Of a DNA stretch of 64,000 bases, positions 8,612-17,810 are shown piece by piece. The notes beneath the pieces are model-generated. The model saw only the letters and a list, made by a program, of their open reading frames with translations, was not told the origin of the DNA and made no database searches. The position numbers and the translations under genes are program-made. The stretch lies in NCBI RefSeq assembly GCF_008905045.1, contig NZ_VWMY01000038.1, positions 43,314 to 107,313 on the forward strand, in the 5' to 3' direction. Source of the stretch: Streptomyces albicerus. GTDB lineage: Bacteria; Actinomycetota; Actinomycetes; Streptomycetales; Streptomycetaceae. The stretch's first letter is position 1; every line of letters starts with the position of its first letter.

Positions 8612-11175
8612 TGCTGAGCCTCGCCCTGCTGACACTCAAGGCCCGCAAGGGCGGTTTCGTCGGTACGTTCGTCGCGTTGCTGCTGGGTGCCGCGGTCTTC
8701 AGTGCCTGCGGCGTCCTTCTGGAGTCGGGCATACGGGCCGGGTCCTCGCCCGAGCGGTACGCGGCGGCCGACGTCCTCGTCGCGGGCCGGCAGGAGGTGG
8801 AACTGACCCTGAAGGACCTGGACGGCTCGACCCTCAAGCAGTCGCAGCCGCTGCCCGAACGCGTACCGCTGCGGGCATCGGTGGCCGACCGGCTCTCCGG
8901 CGTCGACGGCGTGAAGTCGGTGATCCCGGACATGGGCGCGTCGGTACGGCTCACGACCGGGGACGGGCAGCCGATGGCCGGCCGGCACGGCGCGGCACCG
9001 GAGGCGCACAACTGGTCGAGCCTCCGTCTCGGCGACTTCCGCCTGACCACCGGCCACGCACCGCGCGCGGCGGAGGAGATCGTCCTGGACACCGGGATCG
9101 CCGGGCAGGCGGGTCTCCGCCCCGGGGACCAGGTCCGTCTGATGACCGCGTCCACTCCGCGCACCTTCGAGGTCGCCGGACTCGTCGCACTGAAGGACGG
9201 CCGCACGCCCCGCCAGTCGGTGGCGTTCCTGTCCGACACCTCCATGCGCCAACTGGCGCCCTCCGTATACGCCTTCGGTGTCCTCGCCGACCCAGGCACC
9301 TCACTCCAGCGAATCGCAGACGGCGTCAAGGCCGCGCTCGACGACGACCGGCTCGCCGTGCACACGGGGGAGGGGCGCGGACGAGCGGAGTTCCTCGACG
9401 TCACCGTCAGCGGGTCGAATCTCGTGGTGCTGGCGGCCGCGGTCGGCGGCAACGTCCTGCTCATCGCCGTCTTCGTGCTGTTCGCCACGACGTCGCTGTC
9501 CATCCGGCACCGCCGCCGGGAGATCGCCCTGCTGCGCGCGATCGGCACCACACCCGGTCAGATCCGGCGCATGGTGGCCGCGGAGGCCGCCGTCACGGGC
9601 CTGGCCGCCGGGGTGCTGGGCTGTCCGGTCGGCCTGGTCCTGGTGTACTGGCTGCGCGACCGGTTCGCCGGACACGGCATCGTGCCGTCCGACTTCGGGC
9701 TCGCCGTCAGCCCGCTGCCGTTCCTCGCGGCGGTGCTCGTGACCGTCCTGACCGCCTTGGTCGCCGTCCTGTCCGCCTCCTTCCGCGCGAACAGGATCCG
9801 GCCGACGGAGGCCCTCGGCGAGGCCGCGCTGGAGTCCCCGGGTCTCGGCCGCGGACGCAGGATCACCGGCGGTGTGCTGCTTGTCCTGTCGGCGGGTATC
9901 TTCTCCACCGGCCTCGCGCAGGACGCCGACTTCTTCACCCTCGTCGGGCTCGCCAACTCCCTCGTACTCATTCTCGTGATCGCCGTCGCGGTGCTCGGCC
10001 CGCTGGTCTCACGTGCCGCCGTACGCCTCCTCGGTCCGCTGCTCAACAGGACCGGTGTCACGGGCTACTTGGCGGCGGCCAACACGCGGGCCAACGTGGG
10101 CAGGCTGGCCGGCGCGATCACGCCGCTCGTGCTCGCCGTGTCCTTCGCGTCGACCGTCGTCTTCACCCAGACCACCGGGCTCAGGGAGTCGGCCGACCAA
10201 CTGCGGTCCGGCCTCGTCGCCGACCACGTCCTCACGGCGCAGGGCGGGGTGTCACCCGAACTGGCCGAGAAGGTACGGGACATGAAGCAGGTGCGGTCCG
10301 CCACCGGACTGGTCAAGTCCAAGGTCATCGGGGTGGGCAAGCTGCTAGGCGCGCAGGAGTCCGTGTCCCTCAGCGCGCAGGGCGTGGATCCGCGGGCCCT
10401 CGGCAGCGCCCTCGATCTGCGGCCGCGTGAGGGCGACCTGACCGCGCTGTCGGGCGCCACCGTGGCGATCAGCACCACCACGGCGTCCTGGCTCGGCCTC
10501 GGCGTCGGTGACACGGCCCGGCTGTACCTGGGCGACGGCACCCCCTTCCGCGGGGAGGTCGTCGCCGTCTACGAACGCGGCTTCGGGTTCGCCGACGTGA
10601 CCCTGGACCACGATCTGCTGCTGGCCCACACCACGCGCAAGGCCGACGAGTCCGTGCTCGTACGCTCCGACCCCTCGGCATCCGGTGTCGCCGAGGCCCT
10701 CTCCGGCCTGGCGGCGGACTATCCGGGCACCGTGCTCCGGGACGGGCTCGCCGTCGACGACCAGCTGACGGAACAGCGGGCCAACGCCTGGGTCAACTAC
10801 CTCGTGGTCGGCCTGATCATCGCGTACACGGCGATCACCGTCGTCAACACGCTGGCGATGAGTACGGGAGCGCGGCGGCGGGAGTTCGCGCTGCTGCGGC
10901 TGTCCGGTACGGCCCGCGGCCAGGTCGTGGGCATGATGCGCCGGGAGAGCGTCATCGTCATCGCTGCCGGGGTGGGCATCGGGACGCTGCTGTCCGTGTT
11001 CCCGCTGGTCCTCGTGTCCCTGGCGCTGAGCGGCTCGCCGGTGCCGGCCGTGCCCGGACTCGGCTATCTGGCGATCGCGGGCGCGACGGCGACGCTGGCG
11101 GCCGCGGGCACGATGGTGCCGACGCGGGTGCTGCTGAGGATCCGGCCGGTCGAGGCGATCGGCGCGAAGGAGTAG
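8611..11175 (+). CDS. FtsX-like ABC permease, two-repeat type
   Basis: An 854-residue permease with an N-terminal transmembrane helix, a large extracellular MacB-PCD-like domain, and two FtsX transmembrane blocks (about residues 270-390 and 720-850). Each block holds the typical helix followed by RRREIALLRAIGTT or RRREFALLRLSGTA. These proteins do not pump through a channel but transmit force to extracytoplasmic substrates, often in antimicrobial resistance. It overlaps the ATPase gene by one base. Length is normal for actinobacterial two-block members. Confidence 0.93.
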   Translation: MLSLALLTLKARKGGFVGTFVALLLGAAVFSACGVLLESGIRAGSSPERYAAADVLVAGRQEVELTLKDLDGSTLKQSQPLPERVPLRASVADRLSGVDGVKSVIPDMGASVRLTTGDGQPMAGRHGAAPEAHNWSSLRLGDFRLTTGHAPRAAEEIVLDTGIAGQAGLRPGDQVRLMTASTPRTFEVAGLVALKDGRTPRQSVAFLSDTSMRQLAPSVYAFGVLADPGTSLQRIADGVKAALDDDRLAVHTGEGRGRAEFLDVTVSGSNLVVLAAAVGGNVLLIAVFVLFATTSLSIRHRRREIALLRAIGTTPGQIRRMVAAEAAVTGLAAGVLGCPVGLVLVYWLRDRFAGHGIVPSDFGLAVSPLPFLAAVLVTVLTALVAVLSASFRANRIRPTEALGEAALESPGLGRGRRITGGVLLVLSAGIFSTGLAQDADFFTLVGLANSLVLILVIAVAVLGPLVSRAAVRLLGPLLNRTGVTGYLAAANTRANVGRLAGAITPLVLAVSFASTVVFTQTTGLRESADQLRSGLVADHVLTAQGGVSPELAEKVRDMKQVRSATGLVKSKVIGVGKLLGAQESVSLSAQGVDPRALGSALDLRPREGDLTALSGATVAISTTTASWLGLGVGDTARLYLGDGTPFRGEVVAVYERGFGFADVTLDHDLLLAHTTRKADESVLVRSDPSASGVAEALSGLAADYPGTVLRDGLAVDDQLTEQRANAWVNYLVVGLIIAYTAITVVNTLAMSTGARRREFALLRLSGTARGQVVGMMRRESVIVIAAGVGIGTLLSVFPLVLVSLALSGSPVPAVPGLGYLAIAGATATLAAAGTMVPTRVLLRIRPVEAIGAKE

Positions 11176-11289
11176 GGAGTTGACGGCGGCGATGGCGATG
11201 GCGTCGCGACGCCTGCCTCTGTGGGCGGGACCTCTCCAGCCGCCGGGATCTCTTCAGGCGGGACGCCGGTCCCTTTCCCTTCGGGCAGG

Positions 11290-11868
11290 TCAGCGGGTGG
11301 CGCGCACGCCGTCCAGGGCGACGGACAGGACCCGGTCGCGCTGGGCGTCGTCGTCGAAGGTCGTCGCGGTGATGCCCGCGACCATGCGCAGCAGATCGAC
11401 GAAGTCCATGTCCTTGCGCGCCTCGCCGGCCTGCTGGGCCCGTTCGAACAGCGGGCCGCCGGCCGCGTACATCGATTCACGGCAGGCGGCGAAGATCTCC
11501 GACTCGTCGTTGAGCGCCTCGCGCACGGCCCGCTTGGTCACCATGTAGCCGGCGAACCGGTCCAGCCAGGCCGTCAGTGCCTCCCACGGTTCCAGTTCGG
11601 CGACCTCCTGGGCGACCTGGCACAGGGCGTTGACCTCGTCCGCGTAGACGCTCTCGAAGAGGTGCCTGCGGGTGGGGAAGTTCCGGTACAGGGTGCCGAT
11701 GCCGACGCCCGCGCGACGGGCGACGTCCTCCAGGGAGGCCTCCGCGCCGTGCTCAGCGAAGGCCTCGCGGGCGGCCGCGAGCAGGGCGTCGTAGTTGCGC
11801 GCCGCGTCCTTCCGGTGCGGTCGCCGGGACGCGACGATCTCGCTGACGGGGAACGACTGGGCGGTCAC
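11290..11868 (-). CDS. TetR/AcrR-family repressor
   Basis: A 192-residue regulator. The N-terminal helix-turn-helix (about 20-65) reads ALLAAAREAFAEHG, SLEDVARRAGVGIGTLYRNFPTRRHL. The C-terminal ligand domain is of the SCO-type TetR_C class. The GTG start is chosen because CCGGGAGGCAGCA directly precedes it and the helix-turn-helix begins soon after; further upstream codons would cross the operators. It is divergent from an MFS efflux gene, with two palindromes in between, so it probably represses both genes and responds to a pump substrate. Confidence 0.92.
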   Translation of the reverse strand: MTAQSFPVSEIVASRRPHRKDAARNYDALLAAAREAFAEHGAEASLEDVARRAGVGIGTLYRNFPTRRHLFESVYADEVNALCQVAQEVAELEPWEALTAWLDRFAGYMVTKRAVREALNDESEIFAACRESMYAAGGPLFERAQQAGEARKDMDFVDLLRMVAGITATTFDDDAQRDRVLSVALDGVRATR

Positions 11869-11897
11869 TGCTGCCTCCCGGGCGGGACGAGGTTGAA

Positions 11898-11938
11898 GCG
11901 GAGGTATTCCTCCGCTACAGTGGAGGCGTACCTCCACT
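11898..11938. promoter_or_regulatory. Two adjacent operator palindromes for the TetR regulator
   Basis: Site 1 (11898-11915) is GCGGAGGTATTCCTCCGC and site 2 (11919-11938) is AGTGGAGGCGTACCTCCACT. Each is an almost perfect inverted repeat with GGAGG/CCTCC arms, and their centres are 22 bp apart, about two helical turns. They lie 30-70 bp upstream of the tetR start, in its divergent promoter region. This is what cooperative binding of two TetR dimers would look like. Confidence 0.8.
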
Positions 11939-12184
11939 TTAGCAGTGCGGGGTGCGTTCGCCGTGGATGCGTGCGGCCGCACGCATGGCGACGCGACGCC
12001 ACCCTCGCGTCTGTGCGGGCCCCGCGCCGAGCGCACCGCCCGGCACCGCCCGTCCCCCTGACACCTTTCGCGACCTCCCCCAGCTCGCGATCGTCGGTGT
12101 GCCCTGTGCTGCCTACGGCATGCGCCGGGCCCGTACGACCGCGGCCCGAGGCCTTCGGCCGCAACCAGTTCCGAGAGGCTCTTG

Positions 12185-13636
12185 ATGCCCCGCAAGTCCA
12201 CCCGCCTCACCTTCGCGGTCCTCGCGACCGGTGCGGGCGTGTTCTCCATGCTGCAGTCGTTGATCGCGCCGGCCCTGCCGACCGTTCAGCACGCACTGCA
12301 CACCTCGCAGTCCACCGCGACCTGGGTGATGACGGCGTACCTGCTGTCCGCCTCGGTCTTCACGCCGATCCTCGGCCGGGTCGGCGACCTGATCGGCAAG
12401 AAACGCACCCTCGTCGCCGTCCTGGTGGCGGTGCTGCTCGGGTGTCTGCTCGCCGCGCTCGCGCCGACCATCGGCGTACTGATCGTCGCCCGGGTCGTCC
12501 AGGGCATCGGCGGCGCGCTGTTCCCGCTGTCCTTCGGCATCATCCGGGACGAGTTCGCCCCGGGCCGGGTCAGCCCCAGCATCAGCAACCTGTCCGCGGT
12601 GATCGCCGCCGGTGGCGGTGTCGGCATGGTCGCGGCCGGTCCCGTCGTGACCGCGCTCGGCTACCGCTGGCTGTTCTGGCTTCCCGTCGGCATCGTCGCG
12701 ATCACCACGCTGATCGCCCTCCGCTACGTCCCCGAGTCGCCCAGCAGGGCCGCGGGACGCGTCAACTGGCTCGGCGCCATCCTGCTGTCGGCCTGGCTGG
12801 TGGCCCTGCTGCTACCGCTCAGCCAGGCGACCAACTGGGGCTGGGGCTCGACCCGGGTGATCGGACTGTTCGTCGCCGCCGTGGTGCTCTTCGCGCTGTG
12901 GCTGCTCGCCGAGGCGCGGTCCCGCTCCCCGCTGATCGACCTGCGCGTCATGCGACTGCCCGCCGTGTGGACCACCAACACCGCCGCGCTGCTGTTCGGC
13001 GCCGGCATGTACTCGATCTGGTCCTTCCTGCCCGGCTTCGTCCAGACGCCCGGCTCGGCCGGTTACGGATTCGGCGCCAGCGTCACCGCCTCCGGGCTGC
13101 TCATGCTGCCGATGCTGATCGCGATGTTCTTCTCGGGCATCCTGAGCGGCCGTCTCGAGCCCGTACTGGGCGCCAAGAAACTGCTCACGACCGGCGCCGC
13201 GCTGGGTGCGATCGCCTGCGGCTTCCTCGCCGTCTGGCACGACCAGCAGTGGCAGATCGCCTTCGTGGCAGGGGTCTTCGGCCTCGGTATCGGTCTTGCC
13301 TTCGCCTCGATGGCCAACCTGATCGTGGGCAGCGTCCCGGCCGAGCAGACCGGCGCCGCGACGGGCATGAACGCCAACATCCGCACCATCGGCGGATCCA
13401 TCGGGGCCGCGGTGACCAGCGTCCTGGTGACCGGCCATCTACAGCCCTCGGGCCTGCCCTACGCCTCCGGCTACACCCACGGATTCACCCTGCTCGCCCT
13501 GCTCTGCCTCGCCGCGGCCCTGGCCGCGCTGCTCGTCCCGGTCCAGCGCAAGGGCCGTATGCCCGGCGCACCCCGCGCCGCCCACGACACGTCGCGTACG
13601 GACCAGCAGGCCGTCGCGCCCGGGGCGCGGAGCTGA
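12185..13636 (+). CDS. MFS efflux transporter, DHA2 (14-TMS) family
   Basis: A 483-residue drug:proton antiporter-like protein. It has the family motif A region GRVGDLIGKKR between helices 2 and 3 and the motif C-like GAGVG / GGIGGALFPLSFG helices. Fourteen hydrophobic segments can be traced up to about residue 455, followed by a polar tail. The ATG is taken rather than the TTG codon just before it. Divergence from a TetR gene with a double operator implies an inducible exporter. The substrate is unknown. About 316 bp lie between the two starts; beyond the operators I see no gene there. Confidence 0.9.
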   Translation: MPRKSTRLTFAVLATGAGVFSMLQSLIAPALPTVQHALHTSQSTATWVMTAYLLSASVFTPILGRVGDLIGKKRTLVAVLVAVLLGCLLAALAPTIGVLIVARVVQGIGGALFPLSFGIIRDEFAPGRVSPSISNLSAVIAAGGGVGMVAAGPVVTALGYRWLFWLPVGIVAITTLIALRYVPESPSRAAGRVNWLGAILLSAWLVALLLPLSQATNWGWGSTRVIGLFVAAVVLFALWLLAEARSRSPLIDLRVMRLPAVWTTNTAALLFGAGMYSIWSFLPGFVQTPGSAGYGFGASVTASGLLMLPMLIAMFFSGILSGRLEPVLGAKKLLTTGAALGAIACGFLAVWHDQQWQIAFVAGVFGLGIGLAFASMANLIVGSVPAEQTGAATGMNANIRTIGGSIGAAVTSVLVTGHLQPSGLPYASGYTHGFTLLALLCLAAALAALLVPVQRKGRMPGAPRAAHDTSRTDQQAVAPGARS

Positions 13637-13815
13637 CGTGTACGAGGACCGCTGAGCCGGCCGTCGCCGAGGCCCTGCACGGGGCTGAGGCGACGGCCGT
13701 CGCTGTTCGTCGACGACCTGGTGGTCGTCGGAGCCGGTGAGGTTCCGGTCCTCGGCGCATGCCGTCAAACTCCCCAGGATTCCCAACAGTTCGGCGTTGC
13801 GGCCGCCCGGCTCAA

Positions 13816-14424
13816 CTATGTGATGGGAAAATCAAAATAGGTGTCTGGATAAGGTTCATCTTTCAGTGTGTAATGCCACCACTCGCAATCGTATGGGGCA
13901 AAACCGCAGGCCTCCATGATGGAGCACAGATGTTGCCGGTTTGTCGCTTCGGTTTGCGTGATCCCTTTTGCTCCATGATGTGAGATTGAATCCATCAGGT
14001 CATGGCCGCCGCCCGTGGGAGCAAGTTCACCGGTAGTCAGGTGATACAGCGTCAAGTCAACGGTGCTACCCCGGCTGTGGCCCGACTTGGCGGCCACGTA
14101 TCCCATGTCGAACATCGCGGCTCTGTCGATATTCGGATAGTGCCGTGACTTCGTCCGGCCATCTTCCGGCTGTTGTGACCAGCGCAGAAAGCAGTCCACG
14201 GCACGTTGAGGGCGATAACCGTCCCAGAGAAGCAGGCCGAAGCCGAGGGATTGGGCCTTTTCTTGCGCCCTTTCCAGAGCCGTGCACAAAGCCCTCGTGC
14301 CGACGATTCGATTTGTCAGATATCCGTCCACGGGCTTGCCGGTGAAGTTGTCCCAGGTGGCGTACTTGGCATCCCAGCGTATGCCGGATACAAGCTCGTC
14401 CACGAAGACGAAATCATCTTTCAT
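13816..14424 (-). CDS. vanX: D-Ala-D-Ala dipeptidase VanX
   Basis: A 202-residue zinc dipeptidase that hydrolyses D-Ala-D-Ala, so only D-Ala-D-Lac reaches peptidoglycan precursors. Zinc ligands and catalytic residues stand at the same numbers as in enterococcal VanX: H116 and D123 in SGHSRGSTVD, E181 and H184 in EWWH, and R71 in DGYRPQ. The start overlaps the end of the ligase gene (ATGA), so it is the third gene of a vanHAX operon. The DNA is roughly 50-57 percent GC by eye, well below its neighbours, and uses A/T-ending codons rare in Streptomyces. Confidence 0.97.
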   Translation of the reverse strand: MKDDFVFVDELVSGIRWDAKYATWDNFTGKPVDGYLTNRIVGTRALCTALERAQEKAQSLGFGLLLWDGYRPQRAVDCFLRWSQQPEDGRTKSRHYPNIDRAAMFDMGYVAAKSGHSRGSTVDLTLYHLTTGELAPTGGGHDLMDSISHHGAKGITQTEATNRQHLCSIMEACGFAPYDCEWWHYTLKDEPYPDTYFDFPIT

Positions 14425-15461
14425 CGGATTTTCCCCGTCAATGCCAACGACACCATTCGGTCGAGCACTTCGGCAAGCGGCAACTCTGCGGCTGCCATCA
14501 TCCTCGGATAACGGCTGTACGAGGTCATACCAGGCAGAGTGTTGACCTCGTTGAGGACTACTTCTCCATCGTCCTTGAGGAACATGTCCACCCGCGACAG
14601 CCCCCTGCATCCCAAGGCGCGGTATATGGCCTTTGCTGTCTCCTGAACGAGCGATCGCGACTCCGCCGGAATGTCGGCGGGAACGATTGCCGTTGAGTTT
14701 TCGGAACCGCTTTCAGGCTCGTCCTCCTGATGGATTCTGAAGAATCCGTGAGAGAGATCAATTCGATCCACCTCGCCCGCGACCAAATCCAGATCGTTCC
14801 CCAGGATGGCGCATCCGATCTCGCTGCCGACGACAGCCTCTTCAATCAGCACCTTCGAGTCATACTGTCTTGCGGTCTCCACCGCACTCAGCAGTTCCTC
14901 TTTTCGGGATACCTTGCTGACGCCGAAAGATGACCCTGAACGGGCCGGCTTCACGAAGACGGGATAGGTGAGCCGGTCGGGATCAATGTTCTCGTTCGCC
15001 GTGACGGTCCAGAAATTCGGCGTAGCGATTCCCGCGCTTCTGGCGACGATGTAGGCAAGGGACTTGTCCATACACAGAGCAGAACTTTGGACATCGCAGC
15101 CAACGTAGGGAATGCCGGAGAGCTCCAGCAAACCCTGCATCGCACCGTCCTCGCCGAGTTTGCCGTGCAGAACGGGCAACACGACGTCCAAACTGATCGT
15201 TTCGTATTTTCCCTGATCCAGAACGAGCAATCCGCGGACGCTCCTGTCCGGTGACAGCGCTGCCGGACGGCTCCCGCCGTTCTCCCAATCTGCGTCAGGC
15301 CCGTCACAGAGCTTCCAGGCACCGCTCTTCGTAATCCCGATATAGAACGGTTCATACTTCGCGATATCGAGGTTCCGTGCGACCTCCTGCGCGGACTTGA
15401 CGGAGACGGGGTGCTCTTCGGAGCAGCCTCCGAATATGATTCCGACCTTCAACCTATCCAT
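14421..15461 (-). CDS. vanA: D-alanine:D-lactate ligase (VanA type)
   Basis: A 346-residue ATP-grasp ligase making the depsipeptide D-Ala-D-Lac, the reprogrammed peptidoglycan terminus that glycopeptides bind poorly. The omega-loop FFRIHQE carries His244, the residue that distinguishes VanA/VanB depsipeptide ligases from D-Ala-D-Ala ligases (Tyr there). HGKLGEDG, PVFVKPARSGSSFGV and LNEVNTLPG are the ATP-grasp landmarks. It lies between vanH and vanX with 4-8 bp overlaps. Its composition is lower in GC than the flanks. Confidence 0.97.
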   Translation of the reverse strand: MDRLKVGIIFGGCSEEHPVSVKSAQEVARNLDIAKYEPFYIGITKSGAWKLCDGPDADWENGGSRPAALSPDRSVRGLLVLDQGKYETISLDVVLPVLHGKLGEDGAMQGLLELSGIPYVGCDVQSSALCMDKSLAYIVARSAGIATPNFWTVTANENIDPDRLTYPVFVKPARSGSSFGVSKVSRKEELLSAVETARQYDSKVLIEEAVVGSEIGCAILGNDLDLVAGEVDRIDLSHGFFRIHQEDEPESGSENSTAIVPADIPAESRSLVQETAKAIYRALGCRGLSRVDMFLKDDGEVVLNEVNTLPGMTSYSRYPRMMAAAELPLAEVLDRMVSLALTGKIR

Positions 15462-16494
15462 GCTGATTCCTGCTTTCGAATTTCAGGCAGTTGGTGATGG
15501 AGTTTTCGACCGTGTCGCTCAGGGCATGGTCTGTGTAGTAGGCGGTGTGCGGACTGATGAGCACATTCGACAGCTTTTGCAGCCGCAGCAGCTGTTTGCT
15601 TTCGATGGGTTTGTTTCTGCAGTCGGCGTAGAATATTCCTTCCTCTCCTTCGAGGACATCCAACGCCGCACCGCCCAATCTGCCGCTTTCCAATGCCGGA
15701 ACAAGGGCCTCGGTGTCGAGCAGTGGGCCGCGCCCGGTATTGATGATGAACGCACCGTGCTTCATCTGCTCGATACGTTGACGATTGAGGAGATGGTGCG
15801 TATCCGCGTTGAGCGGTGCATGGAGCGTTACGATGTCGCTCAGCTGCAGCAACTCATCAAGAGGAAGGTAATCGGCGGCGATCTTGGGGAGATTGTCATG
15901 GGCCAGTATTCGACAGCCGAAACCTCGCAGCCTGTCCACGACTGCTGTGCCGATGCGTCCTGTCCCGATTACCCCGATGGTCAGGTCTCGTAGTTCTTTC
16001 CCACGCACATCGTTCAACCTGTAGTCGTGCATGTCCGCGCGGCGGACAGTGGATTTTGCATTCCGTACCGCCATCAGCATCAGCATGAGCGTGTAGTCGG
16101 CCACACTGTCGGGCGAATAGGCGACATTTTCAACGGAAATGCCGAGACTCTCCGCGTATTCCACGTCGATGTGGTTGTAGCCGATGCTCCTTGTGGAGAT
16201 GTACGTTACGCCGGCTTTGCTGAGTGCAAGAAGAGCGGAATTTGCGATCTGGGTTTTATGGCCTACGCTGATGCACCGGTTTCCGAAGGACAGTTCAATA
16301 TTGGCTTCGGATACCGCCGCCTCCGTGATGGTTGGTACTACGCCGAAGCGGGGTGCCAGCTCCCGGAACAAAACTGCCTCATCCTGCCCGCATCCATAAA
16401 TTGTGATTCCTGTTACCGGGACGGACGAGGAGGACGAGGTCGCCGGCGATCGGGTGCGGCGGGCCGCTGTCCGGGCTGGTTCGCTGTAGGTCAT
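15454..16494 (-). CDS. vanH: D-lactate dehydrogenase VanH with a GC-rich N-terminal leader
   Basis: A 346-residue D-2-hydroxyacid dehydrogenase that reduces pyruvate to D-lactate for VanA. It shows the NAD loop GVIGTGRIG and the catalytic set R (STRSIGYNH), E (LEGEEG) and H (SPHTAYY). Enterococcal VanH begins near GITIYGC; here about 28 extra residues precede that point, starting MTYSEPA. No ATG, GTG or TTG occurs between this ATG and GITIYGC, so the leader must be translated. The leader DNA is GC-rich, the body is not, and the first codons are shared with the leader peptide before murF, so the gene looks joined to a portable promoter-plus-start cassette. Confidence 0.95.
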   Translation of the reverse strand: MTYSEPARTAARRTRSPATSSSSSVPVTGITIYGCGQDEAVLFRELAPRFGVVPTITEAAVSEANIELSFGNRCISVGHKTQIANSALLALSKAGVTYISTRSIGYNHIDVEYAESLGISVENVAYSPDSVADYTLMLMLMAVRNAKSTVRRADMHDYRLNDVRGKELRDLTIGVIGTGRIGTAVVDRLRGFGCRILAHDNLPKIAADYLPLDELLQLSDIVTLHAPLNADTHHLLNRQRIEQMKHGAFIINTGRGPLLDTEALVPALESGRLGGAALDVLEGEEGIFYADCRNKPIESKQLLRLQKLSNVLISPHTAYYTDHALSDTVENSITNCLKFESRNQHG

Positions 16495-16557
16495 GCCGCC
16501 AGTCAAGGTGGCGTCGCGTTGCAGGCACGTATGCGGTTTTCGATATGCCGACGATAT
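16495..16557 (-). promoter_or_regulatory. van promoter cassette copy A (vanHAX)
   Basis: The 30-bp box at 16528-16557 reads on the minus strand ATATCGTCGGCATATCG, then AAAACCGCATACG. It ends 34 bp from the vanH ATG. RTATCG half-sites recur at 11-bp spacing, as expected for an OmpR-type response regulator; VanR is the obvious candidate. TTGACT at 16506-16501 sits exactly at -12 to -7 if the A of the ATG is +1. Three more copies in the window have the same geometry. Confidence 0.85.
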
Positions 16558-17030
16558 ATTACTATCGGGTAACATCGAGAGGGTGCGCACGCGTTGATCG
16601 CGCAGGGGCGACTCTCGCGCATCCTCGAACCTGTGGTCAGTCCGCACCTGGTTGGCAAGGTCGCTGTCGTCGGCAAGGTCGCTGTCGTCCGGGTCGAACC
16701 CTCCGCGGGCTCGAGCGGCACTCGCGACTCATGCCGGACCGTCGCACGGAAGCCCTTCCCTCCCGTCGTGGCCGCAGCTGCTGCCGATACGCAGGGCGCG
16801 TGCGTTCCCGGGTGGTGGGAAGTCGCGTTCGTTACTGGATGTCTGGCTTGTGGTGTTGCTGGATGGGTGAAGCGGGACGCGCTCTCGGGACCATCAAGGT
16901 GTCTGAAGCTGGGCACGCCCCGACCCGGCCGTGGCCGGTCTGGACAAGTTGGCACAACAAGATCTCTGACGGAGCTCCGGACTTCCCCGGCATCGGCCGT
17001 CTGGCCGGTGCCGGACGACTGGAGTCGCGG
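16558..17030. other. 473-bp gene-free stretch upstream of the vanH promoter
   Basis: No frame has a recognisable product. An 18-bp tandem duplication (GGCAAGGTCGCTGTCGTC, twice, about 16652-16690) is visible. The rest looks like decayed or non-coding sequence between the vanH promoter and the convergently ending SDR gene. Confidence 0.5.
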
Positions 17031-17810
17031 TCAGCCGGCCCGGTAGCGGGAGGCGAGTTCGGGGCTCTGTCCGCCGAAGGCGGCGAGGTCGGCCTTGAAG
17101 ACCGCGTCGAGGAGCCCGGCGTCCTCGACGCCGGGGGCGCAGACGACCTCGCCGAGTTGGAGGCCGCGCAGCCCGGCGGTGACGACGTCCTCGGCGCTCA
17201 TGCGCGGCACGGCACTCAGGTCGAGGCCCTGACGTGTGTGGAACTCGGTGGCGACGACGCCGGGGCACAGCACCTGGATCTGGACGCCTGTGTCCTCCAG
17301 TTCAGCGCTGAGGGTCTGCGACATGGCCACGAGGTGGGCCAGCGAGCCGGCGTAGACGGCGCGGCGGGGCATGACGGACTTGTCGGCGGGGCCGCTGAAA
17401 GCGATCATCCCAGCCACGTTGATGATCTTTCCGTCGCCGCGTTCTTGCATCCCGGCGGCGGCGGCGCGGGTGAGCATGGTGGGGGCGACCACCTTGACGT
17501 GGACGAGTTCGCGGGCCTTGTCGGCGGGCAGTTGGGCCAGCGGCATGTAGTGGGCGACGCCGGCGTTGTTGACGAGCATCGTCAGCGGCTCACTGGCGCA
17601 GATCTCGGCGACGGTGTCGATGCCGACGTCGGTGGACAGGTCGGTGGCGACGGTGCGGACCGTGACGTCGGGGCGGGCGGCGGCGAACTCCTCGAGGCGG
17701 TCCTTGTTGCGGCCGACGACGATCAGGTCGTAGCCGTCCGCGGCGAAGCGCTCGGCGAATGCCTTGCCGATGCCGGAGGTGGCGCCGGTGACGAGGGCGA
17801 GCTTGCTCAT
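17031..17810 (-). CDS. Short-chain dehydrogenase/reductase with altered active site
   Basis: A 259-residue SDR-fold protein. The cofactor loop TGATSGIG (8-15) and the structural NNAG motif (81-84) are intact. The catalytic Tyr is Y153, but the YxxxK lysine position is Leu157 (YAGSL), and the usual catalytic serine region reads NVAGM. Normal oxidoreductase chemistry is therefore doubtful, although NAD(P) binding should be retained. It overlaps the SnoaL-like gene by 4 bp and belongs to a three-gene operon divergent from an XRE regulator. The substrate is unknown. Confidence 0.85.
   Translation of the reverse strand: MSKLALVTGATSGIGKAFAERFAADGYDLIVVGRNKDRLEEFAAARPDVTVRTVATDLSTDVGIDTVAEICASEPLTMLVNNAGVAHYMPLAQLPADKARELVHVKVVAPTMLTRAAAAGMQERGDGKIINVAGMIAFSGPADKSVMPRRAVYAGSLAHLVAMSQTLSAELEDTGVQIQVLCPGVVATEFHTRQGLDLSAVPRMSAEDVVTAGLRGLQLGEVVCAPGVEDAGLLDAVFKADLAAFGGQSPELASRYRAG

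Noticed and set aside
14421..15461. Housekeeping D-Ala-D-Ala ligase (ddl)
   Set aside because: His244 in the omega loop and the vanH/vanX neighbours mark it as a D-Ala-D-Lac ligase.
16594..17046. Possible small gene between the vanH promoter and the SDR
   Set aside because: No ribosome site, no recognisable motif and part of it is an 18-bp duplication; treated as non-coding.
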